In this document: positions 1 to 10,600 of the stretch, piece by piece | Numbering within the stretch: the stretch's first letter is position 1 | Layout of the letters: the number at the start of each line of letters is the position of its first letter | DNA from: Atopsyche davidsoni | Taxonomy: Eukaryota > Arthropoda > Insecta > Trichoptera > Hydrobiosidae | Length of the DNA stretch: 64,000 nt | Direction of reading: 5' to 3' | Assembly: GCA_022113835.1 (NCBI GenBank) | Contig: JAILWY010000019.1 | Coordinates: 7,464,001 to 7,528,000 of the forward strand | The notes under the pieces: model-generated | What the model was told of the DNA's origin: nothing | The model's input: the letters and a program-made list of their open reading frames with translations, nothing else | The model's database searches: none | Position numbers and translations under genes: made by a program

Positions 1-364
1 TCCTCGCGGCCAACAGATTCGGTTGAGCACAGACCGGCGCTGGAGTCGAGTCACCATAAGGTTAACCGCATTCTCAAACAGAAAACTTTCACCGGAGAGG
101 CGCGGAGGGGGGCCACTAATGACAAAAACAATATCGATCCCCGGGACAGCACTCTTCGCTCGAGGTGGGACACATCGATCGACGCAATTCAACTACCGAA
201 AAAATAATCGATATTTTCATCATCATTGCGCTATAATGGAATACCACACCACAGCTACACTTAAAAAACACAAAAATGATAGGACGCTATTGAGTATTTA
301 CCGTTGTAAATATTCAATGTAAATACAGTGTTTTCGTTTGTGCTACAACGTTTGCCAATGTTCA
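1..364. other. Unassigned sequence, GC-rich at the left edge
   Basis: The first ~130 bases are GC-rich compared with the AT-rich surroundings and could be the edge of an exon or promoter lying outside the window. An open frame of about 99 codons (23-322) crosses it, but its translation is low-complexity and unlike any family I recognise, and there is no splice or promoter context to support it. I call no gene. Confidence 0.3.
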
Positions 365-490
365 TTTCTTCTTCGTCAAGTGTCAGAGAAGGTCGGCGAC
401 CATTTCACCGAGCATACACTCATGCTGAACAAGTATTCACGGTTTTGTAAGGGAAAAATAGTGAAGTGCCTGGACTCTTCTACGCCGTTA
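365..490 (-). repeat. Dispersed repeat, probably 3' end of a LINE (antisense)
   Basis: This stretch matches 1320-1450 over about 120 bases, sharing blocks such as CATGCTGA and GGTTTT(C/G)TAAGGG. The left edge (CTTCTTCGTCAAGTG.. then GGTCGGCGACCATTTC) resembles the antisense 3' end of the LINE inserted at 33061-33794 (CTTCTTC.. then GGTTGGTGACCATTTC). I infer a short 5'-truncated copy of the same LINE family. Confidence 0.5.
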
Positions 491-947
491 TTTACTTAAT
501 TATAAATTATTCGTGATCAATAAGACATAACCAGTTCTTGGTATTATTTTATTTTTAAATTTAATACTACAGCACTTTATTAAATCAAATGATCGATTAT
601 CCGATTCCCAAAATTCGTAATCGAATGCGCCCAACATTATTCTTCGCTGCAACGTCTATCGATCAGCATATTCTACCAAACAGCAAAGCTGTCGCCAGGC
701 CTTGGGCTATTCCTGAAGATGCTGTCTGATATTCCTGAAAGAACTGTAAAAATTAACTATCCAATAAATCAGCATTTTCCACGCATAAAAATTATTGTGT
801 ATGACATATGTTCTTAGGTAATCGATTCAAGCATAAAACAACCAGAAAATAACTAAACAGCAAAAACTGAATACATCAACTACACTCTTAAAAAAAAATT
901 AAATTATAAGATTATTTATTATTAATTCAGAAAATTTACAATAATTC
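491..947. other. AT-rich stretch without recognisable features
   Basis: I see no gene, splice-supported exon or clear repeat here. Confidence 0.5.
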
Positions 948-1045
948 TTATGGTGTGTGACTATCCCCTGATCCTGCGCGTAGGTTGTGGGGCTTATTTT
1001 CGTTATTGTGTTACGTGGGGAAAATATGTGCAAAAACTCGTTTTC
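948..1045 (+). repeat. Dispersed repeat family T, copy 1
   Basis: About 100 bases with the core GATCCTGCGCGTAGGTTGTGG, followed by TTCGTTATTG and GTGGGGAAAATATG. The same unit recurs at 3848-3955 (same strand) and at 4735-4862 (opposite strand). No coding potential or terminal inverted repeat is visible, so the class of element is unknown. Confidence 0.65.
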
Positions 1046-1317
1046 TGCACGAGTTGATGAATAAATAAAATAAATAACCAAGTACAAAAAACGACTTAAA
1101 TACTTGCATACACCACAGGAGCATTGAGATGCGATAGACGTGGGGTTTTTGATTCAAATCCCACTAGTATTGTAATAAATATCGAGTATTTTTTTTTTAC
1201 ATCGTTTCTAATGTGAATCGATTATAATTATCTAAATTTGGATGTCTCTGACGCACTGATAAAATTAAAAATAATATACTATATATCGCAATACGAAGAG
1301 TTTTTTTTTTAGTTTAA

Positions 1318-1665
1318 AAGACCTTCATTAAGTGCCTCTCCTCGGAGGCGGTTGTCGATAATTTCACTGAGCATATACTCATGCTGAGCCAGTGTTCGTG
1401 GTTTTCTAAGGGGAAAATAGTGTAGTGGGTCCCCAGGTCTTTCTACACCACAATGGCATTATTATATAATCCTTTCCTTACAATGCTCTGGCATTTAGAT
1501 CTGGTACTCCTTCTGCATTAAGTTACAAAAACAATATCAGGAGCCTCCCACTGCCCTCCACAATCATTCCAGGTTCACTACTCTATTACCGATCCTTTAC
1601 ACACGCTCAGGGTCCTCAGGCAGCCATGCACAAGCAACAGAATGGGGAGAGCGGGGACCTTTTAT
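1318..1665. repeat. Composite dispersed repeat
   Basis: The left part (about 1320-1450) matches 365-490. The right part (about 1440-1665) matches 2945-3110, sharing GCATTATTATAT, ATCCTTTCCTTA, GCAGCCATGCAC and AGCAACAGAATGGGGAGAGC. The full unit here therefore links two fragments found separately elsewhere, so 365-490 and 2945-3110 are probably truncated copies of one longer element. Confidence 0.6.
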
Positions 1666-2940
1666 AACCTTGTTTAAATTGACGCCGTTGGATTCTTCAA
1701 GTTAGAAATGTGTAAAAGCGTAAAATAATGGTAAATTAAAATATGATGTTTATAAACGTGATTAATTTAAACCTGTTCTTGTAAATGACTTCATAAAATG
1801 AATGTTGATTAAGACATTTAGCTAAGCAATTCTTAAATCAGTGGTTGAAGTGTACGTAAAAAATAATTTTGATTATGTTGTATAGTATATACAACATAAT
1901 AAAAATTACTTTTTTATGAAATAATGTTTACCAAAGACAAACTGTATAGTGCAGAAAATGTTAAACTGTGTAGTTAAATAATCATTTTAAATATTTGAAA
2001 AAATATATATATGAAATTTTAATTAGATTAATTTCGACAATTACATTTGTAAAAATAATTCATGAAGTCATTTCCGAACCGAATGTGGTTTTATTTTTTT
2101 ATAGCTTTAAAAAAACATATTTTGATCTGATGCTACCAGTTTCGCCAACATCCTCGGTTGGCATCCTCAGGCCGATGAGATTACATAAGCTATGTACATT
2201 GACCAAATGACAAAGTTTTAGAGAGAGAAGCAATAATTGCCAGAAGTAATTTGATTTTACAGTGAGTTTAATGTTCATGACTAATTGGAGATTGCTCACT
2301 ATTAATATTTCAAACGATTTTAAACAAATGTAAATTAATTTATTTATGTTTTGCTCATTGTAATTTTTTTTAAACTTATGGTTGCCTGAGGATACAATCC
2401 AAGTATGTTGACGGGACCGTTAGCATTGAATAAGTTGGAATTCCACTAAGTACTCTCTGTCAAAAATATTTAATATAATACATCAATTAATTTTATGAAT
2501 GTTTTGAACATATTTTTTTGCATAGGAATATGAAATCTCGCGCAGTCAAACGTCACTCAAAATATACAAATTATATTTTTGAAAAAGTGGTCTCTTTCAC
2601 TGCTTGTATTAGCATATTATACGGATGTGCATAGGTTTCTAATAATTCCCTGGTACTCTCCAATTCAGTGAAAATAAACGTGTTTGCGGAAGTCGGAAGT
2701 TTCTCCGTCGGGCCGTGCACCGCCGGAAGACGTCGGGTGGTGACGTCACGGGAGCGAAGCCTCCGCAACTATGCATTTCAATCGTAAAAAAGGGCACATA
2801 CATTTAAATCGACTCCACAGAGTCGATTCCACGGAGAACCGTTAGGAATTTTATCTTATAGTCTTTTCAAGATGCCTATGGAAGTGGCGTAAAAATTACC
2901 TTCGGATCTTTGGCGGTCGTTAAGTCGACATGACATCGAG
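1666..2940. other. AT-rich gene-free stretch
   Basis: No supported gene. A short segment at about 2128-2180 (ACCAGTTTCGCCAACATCC) resembles 52955-52980 (ACCGGTTTCGCCATCGGTCC), which hints at another dispersed repeat. The remainder is AT-rich and featureless to my reading. Confidence 0.4.
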
Positions 2941-2944
2941 TCCT

Positions 2945-3110
2945 TCTACACCGCAGTTTTATATTGGAAGGAAAAGGCTGCGTATTGGTGCTGCCCAGTA
3001 GCATTATTATATATCCTTTCCTTAAAAGGTCTGGAGATCCTTTATACACGCTCAGAGTACAGAATGGCAGCCATGCACGAGCAACAGAATGGGGAGAGCG
3101 GGGAGGTAAC
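2945..3110. repeat. Dispersed repeat fragment, second copy of 1440-1665
   Basis: It shares long blocks with 1440-1665, including GCATTATTATAT, ATCCTTTCCTTA, ACACGCTCAG and AGCAACAGAATGGGGAGAGC, with indels between them. No open frame of note runs through it. Confidence 0.6.
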
Positions 3111-3144
3111 TACACTATATTCCCCTTAAAAAACTATGAACACT

Positions 3145-3215
3145 GGCTCAATGCTCAGTAGAATGGTCGCCATCGTCGCGTCGAGGCAGTTGATGAAGAA
3201 AAAGAAGTCGACATG
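3145..3215 (+). repeat. LINE 3'-end fragment, sense orientation
   Basis: AATGGTCGCCATC.. GAGGCAGTTGATGAAGAAAAAGAAG corresponds to the sense strand of the LINE 3' end whose antisense begins at 33061 (GGTCACCAACCTC.. GAGGCAACAAAAGAAGAAG when read on the - strand). I infer a short tail-end copy. Confidence 0.45.
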
Positions 3216-3847
3216 AATACCATGGGAGACCGATGCCTGTGGAATTTTCCCGCAGAGAATCTACCGACAAAGACTGCATTGCGGACAGCTTCAGCTCTGT
3301 TCTTGCTGTAATTAATGCGTTATAATAAAGGTCTCGCAAAAAATAAAATGGAGAGAAGGCATTTCGGAGTGGTGCACTCAAATAAATGTGAGCAGCAGGA
3401 AAGAACACACAACCCAAATCCCTGAAGATGGTCCCAACTCGGGGACCGACACGTCATAGGAGTGAAAACCTCACACAACTCAACACCCAAAAAAATACAA
3501 TAACGGCTGCAAAGACCTACGATCATAATTGTTTTATTCCGTCAAACGCCCCTGATTATTTTACAGGAGATAAATAACTTACAACATTATTGGTATTTTA
3601 TTAAATTAAACTTACAGTACAATCGGATTTTAATTTTATTACGCTAAACTGAAAATAGAAAGGGAAAATGTCGATATGTTAAAATCTCATCAGTTAGATT
3701 CTTCGCAAACCTCAGAATTTAATACACACTTTGGTAGTCAAGGCTTTGTTGGAGTACTGCGAGGATTTAGATGTGTTTTATGTATAAATTGCTTATACCA
3801 CGACATATTGAAAACAGTTAATTTACAATAGTTACAAGCTATGGTTA
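3216..3847. other. Gene-free stretch
   Basis: Overlapping antisense open frames at 3148-3526 lack initiation or splice context and do not resemble a family I know. I see nothing else I can support. Confidence 0.4.
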
Positions 3848-3955
3848 CAATATGGTGTGCGGCTGTCCCATGGTCTTGTGCGCAGGTTATGGGGCTTGCA
3901 TGGATTTCTCTTTTTTCGTTATTGAATTTGTGTAAGGAAAATATGGATAAGAAAA
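3848..3955 (+). repeat. Dispersed repeat family T, copy 2
   Basis: It matches copy 1 at 948-1045 (GTGCGCAGGTTATGGGGCTT, TTCGTTATTG, GTAAGGAAAATATG). It also carries the segment CATGGATTTCTCTTTTTTCG, which is absent from copy 1 but present in copy 3. Confidence 0.65.
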
Positions 3956-4734
3956 ACCTTTTTAAATTTTATTGCATTTTAAGGTGAAGAAGTAAGTCTT
4001 TGTTGTTTTCTAAGATAATTTTTCCTGAATTTCTTCAAACACCAATTGTTTTTGTCGCCAACTATTTAGATCGATAGAAGTTATGGTTTATTTAATGTCT
4101 AACGTATAAAAAAAGTAAATTAGTTTTTCCATAGAGGGCATTATTTATCTGGGAAAATCAATTTTATAACATTAAATAAGAATCATCAGAAGTCATTTTT
4201 TGATTGTTGGTAGATTGATTTAGATTTTATACTATTTTACACCGAATGAAAAATAAATCTTACAAATAACGCAGATTATGCGTCGTAGTTTTTGGTATTT
4301 TAAAGATGAATGAAAATTAAATACCAAACCGATCTAGGTTTCCTTTTTTTAAACATATTATTATTTTATCTTTAATGAATTGAAATACCTTTTCTCTACC
4401 TGAACTCGGGCCAGGAGTCTCGTGGTCGATAAGGATCGATACCACAGAGAGCTTCTTAATAAGCACCGAGTATTTAAGTTCTGTAACCACATCCGGGTCA
4501 AATATGAAGTCTTGGTCTGCGTACGGTCTACAGTTGGGCTAACAAATGACCGAAATTGGGTTAATGAATGGCCAACAACCTAATAGTGGAAAGTTAAGCA
4601 AAGCAACCAACGACTATAAATGATCATAAATGGATAAATATGTAGTTAATGAATGGCCTACGACTTGAAAAGGGATGGATAAGTATTTTCTAATGAATGC
4701 CTAACGACTTTATAATAGATGTATAGATATGGTA

Positions 4735-4862
4735 TGAAGGGGTTTTTACATAAACTTAATAACGAAAGTAGAGAAATCCATGTAGGTACGCTACCACCTA
4801 AGCCACACCTCGTAAGCCCCACGACCTGCGCGCAGGATCAGAGGATAACCACATACCGTTTT
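4735..4862 (-). repeat. Dispersed repeat family T, copy 3 (inverted)
   Basis: Read on the - strand this contains GATCCTGCGCGCAGGTCGTG, GGGGCTTACG and CATGGATTTCTC, i.e. the same order of blocks as copy 2. Together copies 2 and 3 form an inverted pair about 0.8 kb apart. Confidence 0.65.
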
Positions 4863-6009
4863 GTAAGCAAAGGCGTTAGAACTATTGTAACTTTACTAAA
4901 ATGAAATTAAAGAATCTTTAAAGTTAATTTATTTTTTTATGTCGTAGGTTACTTAAAAAATATTAGTTACGTATATATCAATATTGTACTTGAAAAATGT
5001 TGTTTGGATGTCTTCTATGCTTCCAATAATTGTTTTTGTTATCTGTGTGCGACGTGTTTGTTGATTTATAAGTTAGTTCGATACTGTCAATATTCTTAAG
5101 TATTGACGTGTTTCTAATTTTCACCATTAAGTGACGTAATGGATGCGCAGTAAATGATTTCACTGGGGAAGGGAAAGTCCGGCTATGTTCTATGTAATAA
5201 TTTCCTCAAGACTCCATACACTCACTACGTGCCCTCGAATATTTTTGGTTAATTAAATAAATATTCTCGTCGTAATTCGACGACTAAATTTTCATCTCAA
5301 CAAAATTTTTCGTACATCATAAAATCTGTTTTTATATTTGAATGATTATTTCAGATAATGGGTCAGTATCTTGCAGGAATATAATAGAACAATTCCTTAG
5401 GGATGGCACAGGTGATATTTCAGGAAAAGACACCCTGAGCACGTCGCGCGCGTCCTCAGTTTCTTGGTCAATTATTTTAAGCCTCCGATCATCTGACAGA
5501 GATCAACAGCATAGCTAGAATGAAGATCTCTGGCCAAAATCAGACCTTTCGAGATATTCAGAGACCAGTGTCTCGAGACGGGTGTAGTCAACCCTAAGGG
5601 CATGATTGAAGGATATTTTTACACAATTAACATTTTCAAACTACCTCCACTTGTCTGCTCCATGTATTCGATAGATTCATTTCAGATTGGATGTAATGAT
5701 GAGAAGTATATTTTCAGGTTTGAAATGAGCTGCAAGACACTGAAATACAACCTGTTTTATATTTTATTGGTGGCTTTATAATGTTATTTCTTTAGGTGGT
5801 TTTTCATGTATATTTCGAAAACACCTTGTTTTCTTCTTCATTATCACAAGACATCAACGCTCGGATAATCTAAATGAGTCCAGGATGCTATAACTCTTGA
5901 GGTGAGATTTTGAATCTCATATGCTCCATGCAAAAACGTAGTATAAATATTTCTCATCGTTTTGGGTGTTACGTTATTCCCAAGAATAAGGGGGGGGGGA
6001 GTGTAGGTA
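4863..6009. other. AT-rich gene-free stretch
   Basis: No gene, splice-supported exon or repeat recognised. A run of nine G at about 5991-5999 is the only compositional oddity. Confidence 0.4.
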
Positions 6010-6016
6010 ATGGGGG

Positions 6017-6842
6017 TCACATTTGAAATAAAAGCAAATCTATAGATAAATTATTTATGTATTTAGCCCTATTATAAACTTTACTTGTCAAATAACAATG
6101 GAGATCACTTTTAATCATTTTGCACATTAAGGCAAAAATAAAAAGTTTAATAACCATTGTCCACATCGGTAAGCAATGGTGATCAGTATGTGGGCAATGG
6201 TAGTTAGCACATATCGCACACATCATTGCGGGCTGAGTTTCACCCAGTGCAATCTGCATGAGCCCAAACCCCACAAATGGTGCACCGGAACCACATTTCA
6301 TTATCTCGCCCGAATTCGCCGTATACAAGACACCAGTCACTAGGTCTTTCGCATCATCGTCATTAGTATTCATCTCCGACGTATGATTCGATTTCTACAG
6401 AATTTGTTTCTTTACATTCTGAGGACTCACCTTCTGCGGCTTGCCTTTCACAGCTTAAATCTTCTTTTTTGATCGTGATGTCTTTGCCAAATCGTTGCAT
6501 GCTGCTTCTTTCTTCCTTGTCATGTCTTAAGGACATATGTTTGCTTAGACGTCTGGATGAAATCTTGGATTCTTGGCTTGTTTTCGGGTGTTAAGTGAAC
6601 CAAGGACGCTACAGCATATGGAGTTATCCTTCCTGCAAGACGGCTCTTTCTGTATGCTGCTTTGAGTGATCCAAAAAAGGACACCTTCGATTGCTGCATA
6701 CGGTGAGAAGTATGGGGCGGTAGGGACAGCATATGGATATAGTTTTTCTTGCAATACTCATAGACGGCCAGTGCAATCTTGCATGATTATCCAGTATCAA
6801 TAGGATCGGTTCGTCTGCACAAGGTTTAGCATGATGGCTCAA
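6017..6842 (-). pseudogene. pogo/Tigger-like DDE transposase relic
   Basis: Read on the - strand, three frames in turn give pieces of a DDE_1 (pogo/Tigger) transposase. The first holds LLILDNHARLHWPS (the D of the second catalytic strand), the next MLSLPPHTSHRMQQ followed by VSFFGSLKAAY, then RITPYAVASL. All are hallmark blocks of the family. The downstream frame (6373-6017) has ANSGEIMKCGSGAPFVG and a run of Cys/His pairs, like the cysteine-rich tail seen on some insect pogo-like transposases. Frameshifts between 6754 and 6732 and in 6380-6520, plus a missing N-terminal DNA-binding half, show it is dead. I could not define terminal inverted repeats. Confidence 0.75.
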
Positions 6843-6850
6843 GTGCCTTT

Positions 6851-7414
6851 TTTAATTGAAGTTAGGTTGTGTGGGCAATGGGGGTCACCTGACTCTGCTT
6901 GCATACATTGCCGAAAACGAGAAAAAAAATACAACCAAAAAGTTAAAGCTATAATGGCAAATATCTATATCACGATCTTAAATGCTATGATCATTACATA
7001 TCACAAGCATAGAAAAAAACACCAAGTAGTTTGAGCCTTACCTTCGGATTTATCCACTCGAAAAATTAGATCAGAAGGGCGCAAAATCGTTTTACTTCTA
7101 TAACTCATTAACGGGTGACGCGAACTGAGTAAGCGTCGTCAGAATGCCGTACCTGTGCACAGGTAGCGATTGGCTTCAAAAACATCGCCCTCTCTCGTTA
7201 AAATTGCCTACCGACTCCAATCGGCTACATCTCCCCACATACCTGTTTTATTGCTTATATTGCTTCAGACTGACGGTTCTTCTGCAAGGATAAAGAACCC
7301 CACTAATGTCGATGTAAAAGACCATTTGACTTGGCTTATGACTGATAATTTTATAGGTATACAAGCACCATAAAAATTATAGTTACCTACGTAGATAGAT
7401 AAGTAGGTTATTGT
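6851..7414. other. Gene-free stretch upstream of Pgd
   Basis: Open frames at 6831-7034 and 7170-7373 have no family resemblance and no conserved context. I see no supported gene. Part of it may be distal promoter of Pgd. Confidence 0.35.
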
Positions 7415-7479
7415 TTGTTGCAATTTAGAGCAGCTAACCTCAAGAATAGGTACTACAAGTCCTTACGTATTGCTTCAGT

Positions 7480-7626
7480 GGTGTGGGCATGTTCATGTTC
7501 AGTGAGTCGTGATAAGGCGCTTGAAAGTCGTTGGATTGTGCGGCGCTTGACCTTGCGGGGAGCTCGCGCCGCGTCACTCTCTGCTGTCACTCCGCCGCGA
7601 GCTCACCTGCCCCGCTTCGTCCGAAC
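7480..7626 (+). promoter_or_regulatory. Pgd: Pgd 5' untranslated region and promoter-proximal GC-rich block
   Basis: This block is clearly GC-richer than its surroundings and ends at the Pgd start codon (7627). It lacks an obvious TATA box, as is common for housekeeping genes. It contains a 9-bp inverted repeat, GAGCTCGCG at 7560-7568 and CGCGAGCTC at 7596-7604, which could fold in the leader. The transcription start itself cannot be placed from sequence alone. Confidence 0.4.
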
Positions 7627-10600
7627 ATGTCAGGGTATGGCTCTATATTCAGATTTATTTATTATCTTAACCACTAAAATATATATTAACTTAAAGCCAC
7701 CGTACATTCAGCTTAATATCCCGTAATTGCTAAAAACTACTGCAATTATTTTCTTCCCACTGTCGCGAACATTCCTTTCTAAAGTTTTTTGACTTTTCTC
7801 TGCTAAATAACCCGGTCTCTTGTTTACGCACCTATTATCATTTGACACTTTTGACATTGAGGAATTCACACTCGATGAGGCCAAAGTCGAATTATCGACA
7901 ATATACTCGTAACTGATGATGATTGTGACTAGCCTGTGTATTGTTTCATTTATTAATCCAATTTATTTACTTTGCAGGAAAGCTGATATTGCCCTAATTG
8001 GGTTGGCCGTAATGGGCCAAAATCTTATACTGAATATGGACTCGAAAGGATTTGTAGTCTGTGCATTCAACAGGACAGTAGAAAAGGTTTGAATATAATT
8101 ATTAAGTTAATTCTACAACTAAATTACTTTATTAACAGTTTCGTTCAACAATATAAGACAACACATATGTTAGTAGACATACAAATGTAAAAAAAGGTTT
8201 AGATTCACGATAAAGTAAATTAATTGAACAACACTCATGGTTTCTTTATATCGTTTGAATAAATGTTATCATTAAATAATGCTTCATATATCAAACAAAT
8301 ATTTTCTGGTTTGAAAAATCAATAATGGCAAATATGACATTGTTTCAACAAAAAAACATTAACACTTGTTTTATTAACTGCCACTGTCAAATAATTCAAA
8401 TCCACTATCAAAATTCACAACAATATTTTACATTTATTTACTCGTAAGTGTTACGTTACATCCTCAGAAAATATATTTGATTCTGAAATAGTCAACAGAC
8501 ATAACTCATTCAGTTGTTAAGAAAATAAACATAAGTAAATTAAACTTGAACTCTTATTCTACCTGAAAATATAGCTTTGATTTTAACTATTCCAGGTAAC
8601 CAATTTCTTGAATAATGAAGCTAAAGGGACAAAGATTATCGGAGCCGTGTCATTAGAAGACATGGTGAGCAAACTGAAGACTCCACGCAGAGTAATGATA
8701 TTAGTCAAAGGTTCGATCAAGTTACTAATTAATCATAACAATAATGAAATACTTTCTATTGCTATTTATTTTGGAGATTAAATAACAACAAATCTATTTG
8801 GTTTATTCTTAATACTGTTATTTATTCTATCTTCCACAGCGGGTTCAGCCGTTGATGACTTTATTAAGCAGCTTGTCCCGCTTCTATCTAAAGGAGATAT
8901 CATTATCGATGGAGGTAACTCAGAATACAATGATACCCAAAGAAGATGTAAGGAGCTGTATTCAAAGGGGCTTCTCTTTGTCGGCGCTGGGGTGAGTTGA
9001 AGAAACACAATCCGTACAGCTTGAATTCATGAATTGCAAAAAAGTTCTTGATTTGTTTAAAATTAAAAATGTTTATGTGATGTTTAATAACGTTTTTTGC
9101 CTCTCTACTTCTTATCCTTTATTTTTTGACAAACTAAACATTAAAAAGATTTTTACTTACATGCATTTGATAATAATTGACTTGCCACTGACTAAAAAAA
9201 ACACTCACTTCAATTTTTTTTCAATATAGTAAAAGTCATTCATCATTAATAAGATCATATTTTTTTAATTACAATTCTATGAATATATTCAATAGAAATA
9301 CTTACACATAGAAATATAACTTCGGAAACTAAATTATGATTAAAATTACATTGTCTTCTCCCAATTCAATGCATTACCTGACATCTTAAAAATAAAAGAG
9401 CTAAAAAGGCCGTATAGAAATACACTTTCAAAAAAATGTTTTCAATTCATCTCGTGCGGTTTGTTTGATCGGATTCTGTTTAGAGAAATTTCTAGCGTTA
9501 TATTCTTTTAATAAAATGTTAAATAAACTTTTACTTCACTTTGTTCAAAACCTGTTTTATAAAGTAAGCACATTTCTCTATTTGTTTTTTATTTTTTCTT
9601 GGGGGTTAAAAGTTGGTGAACAAACTAAACTGCTATAATTAATTTTACTATAAAAATATATATTGTTATGTAGTCTCTTTTAATTTGCATACAATTTCAT
9701 AATTTATATTAATTGAATTTTTTTTTTAAATCTCAAACAATGTTGCTATTATATTTTTATTAATTTTTAAAGTTTCAGGTAACGCATTTAATTTAAAAAA
9801 ATAGATCTAGCCTCTCAAGCAGGTATCAAATTTGTGTGGAGTAAATTATTTACAATATGTCTTTTATTAATGGTTTTTAATACTCTAATTATTAAATATA
9901 TATCGGAAGTCTTAATGCAATATGTGATTCGTGATTTTAATTTAATGAGTAGCCTTAGTTATGTTTATTGATTTCCCTGCGAATTGGAGGAATATGAGCC
10001 GAGGGTATTGCGGCTACTCCTCTGTTCTAGCGTTTCACCTTGAGAGGTCAAACAGAGCAAGTCTAGTGTTGTATAACACCCAGTCACTGTAAGTGGGTCA
10101 CTTTCAAATGAACTCATATAGCTTGAAGGCTTTTTAATGGAAATTGTGTTTTCGTGTGTTATTTTTTAATGGCATTAATTGTATGGTTGCAAATAATTTT
10201 ATTTAGAATGGAGATTATTATTTCAAAACTTTCTCTAATTTTCTAAAAGTTTTTCTTATGTTTATTTGTAACCAGTTCTAAGAAGCTTGTTTATATTTTT
10301 GTGGATTAGTGTGCAGAGATTGCAAGAAATTTAAAAAATTATAATAGTTTTAAATTAAATTATGAATGAACTTTAAAATAAATCAATTGTTGAAGAAGTT
10401 TCTTATTTTCCTTAGCATCCAATAAATTTCAAAGCCACGTAAATCTTTATATATTATATTAACACTTAACCTACCACCACTGGTCAATTTAGGCGTTTTC
10501 AAACTTTTGTATAACTTTCATATATTTAATTGTTATCACATTGCTTTTCTTAAATATTATTTAAATGTATATTACAATATTTACTTTTCATTTTTTTTTT

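Noticed and set aside
23..322. Open frame of 99 codons at the left edge
   Set aside because: No family resemblance, no promoter or splice support, and it crosses from GC-rich into AT-rich low-complexity sequence.
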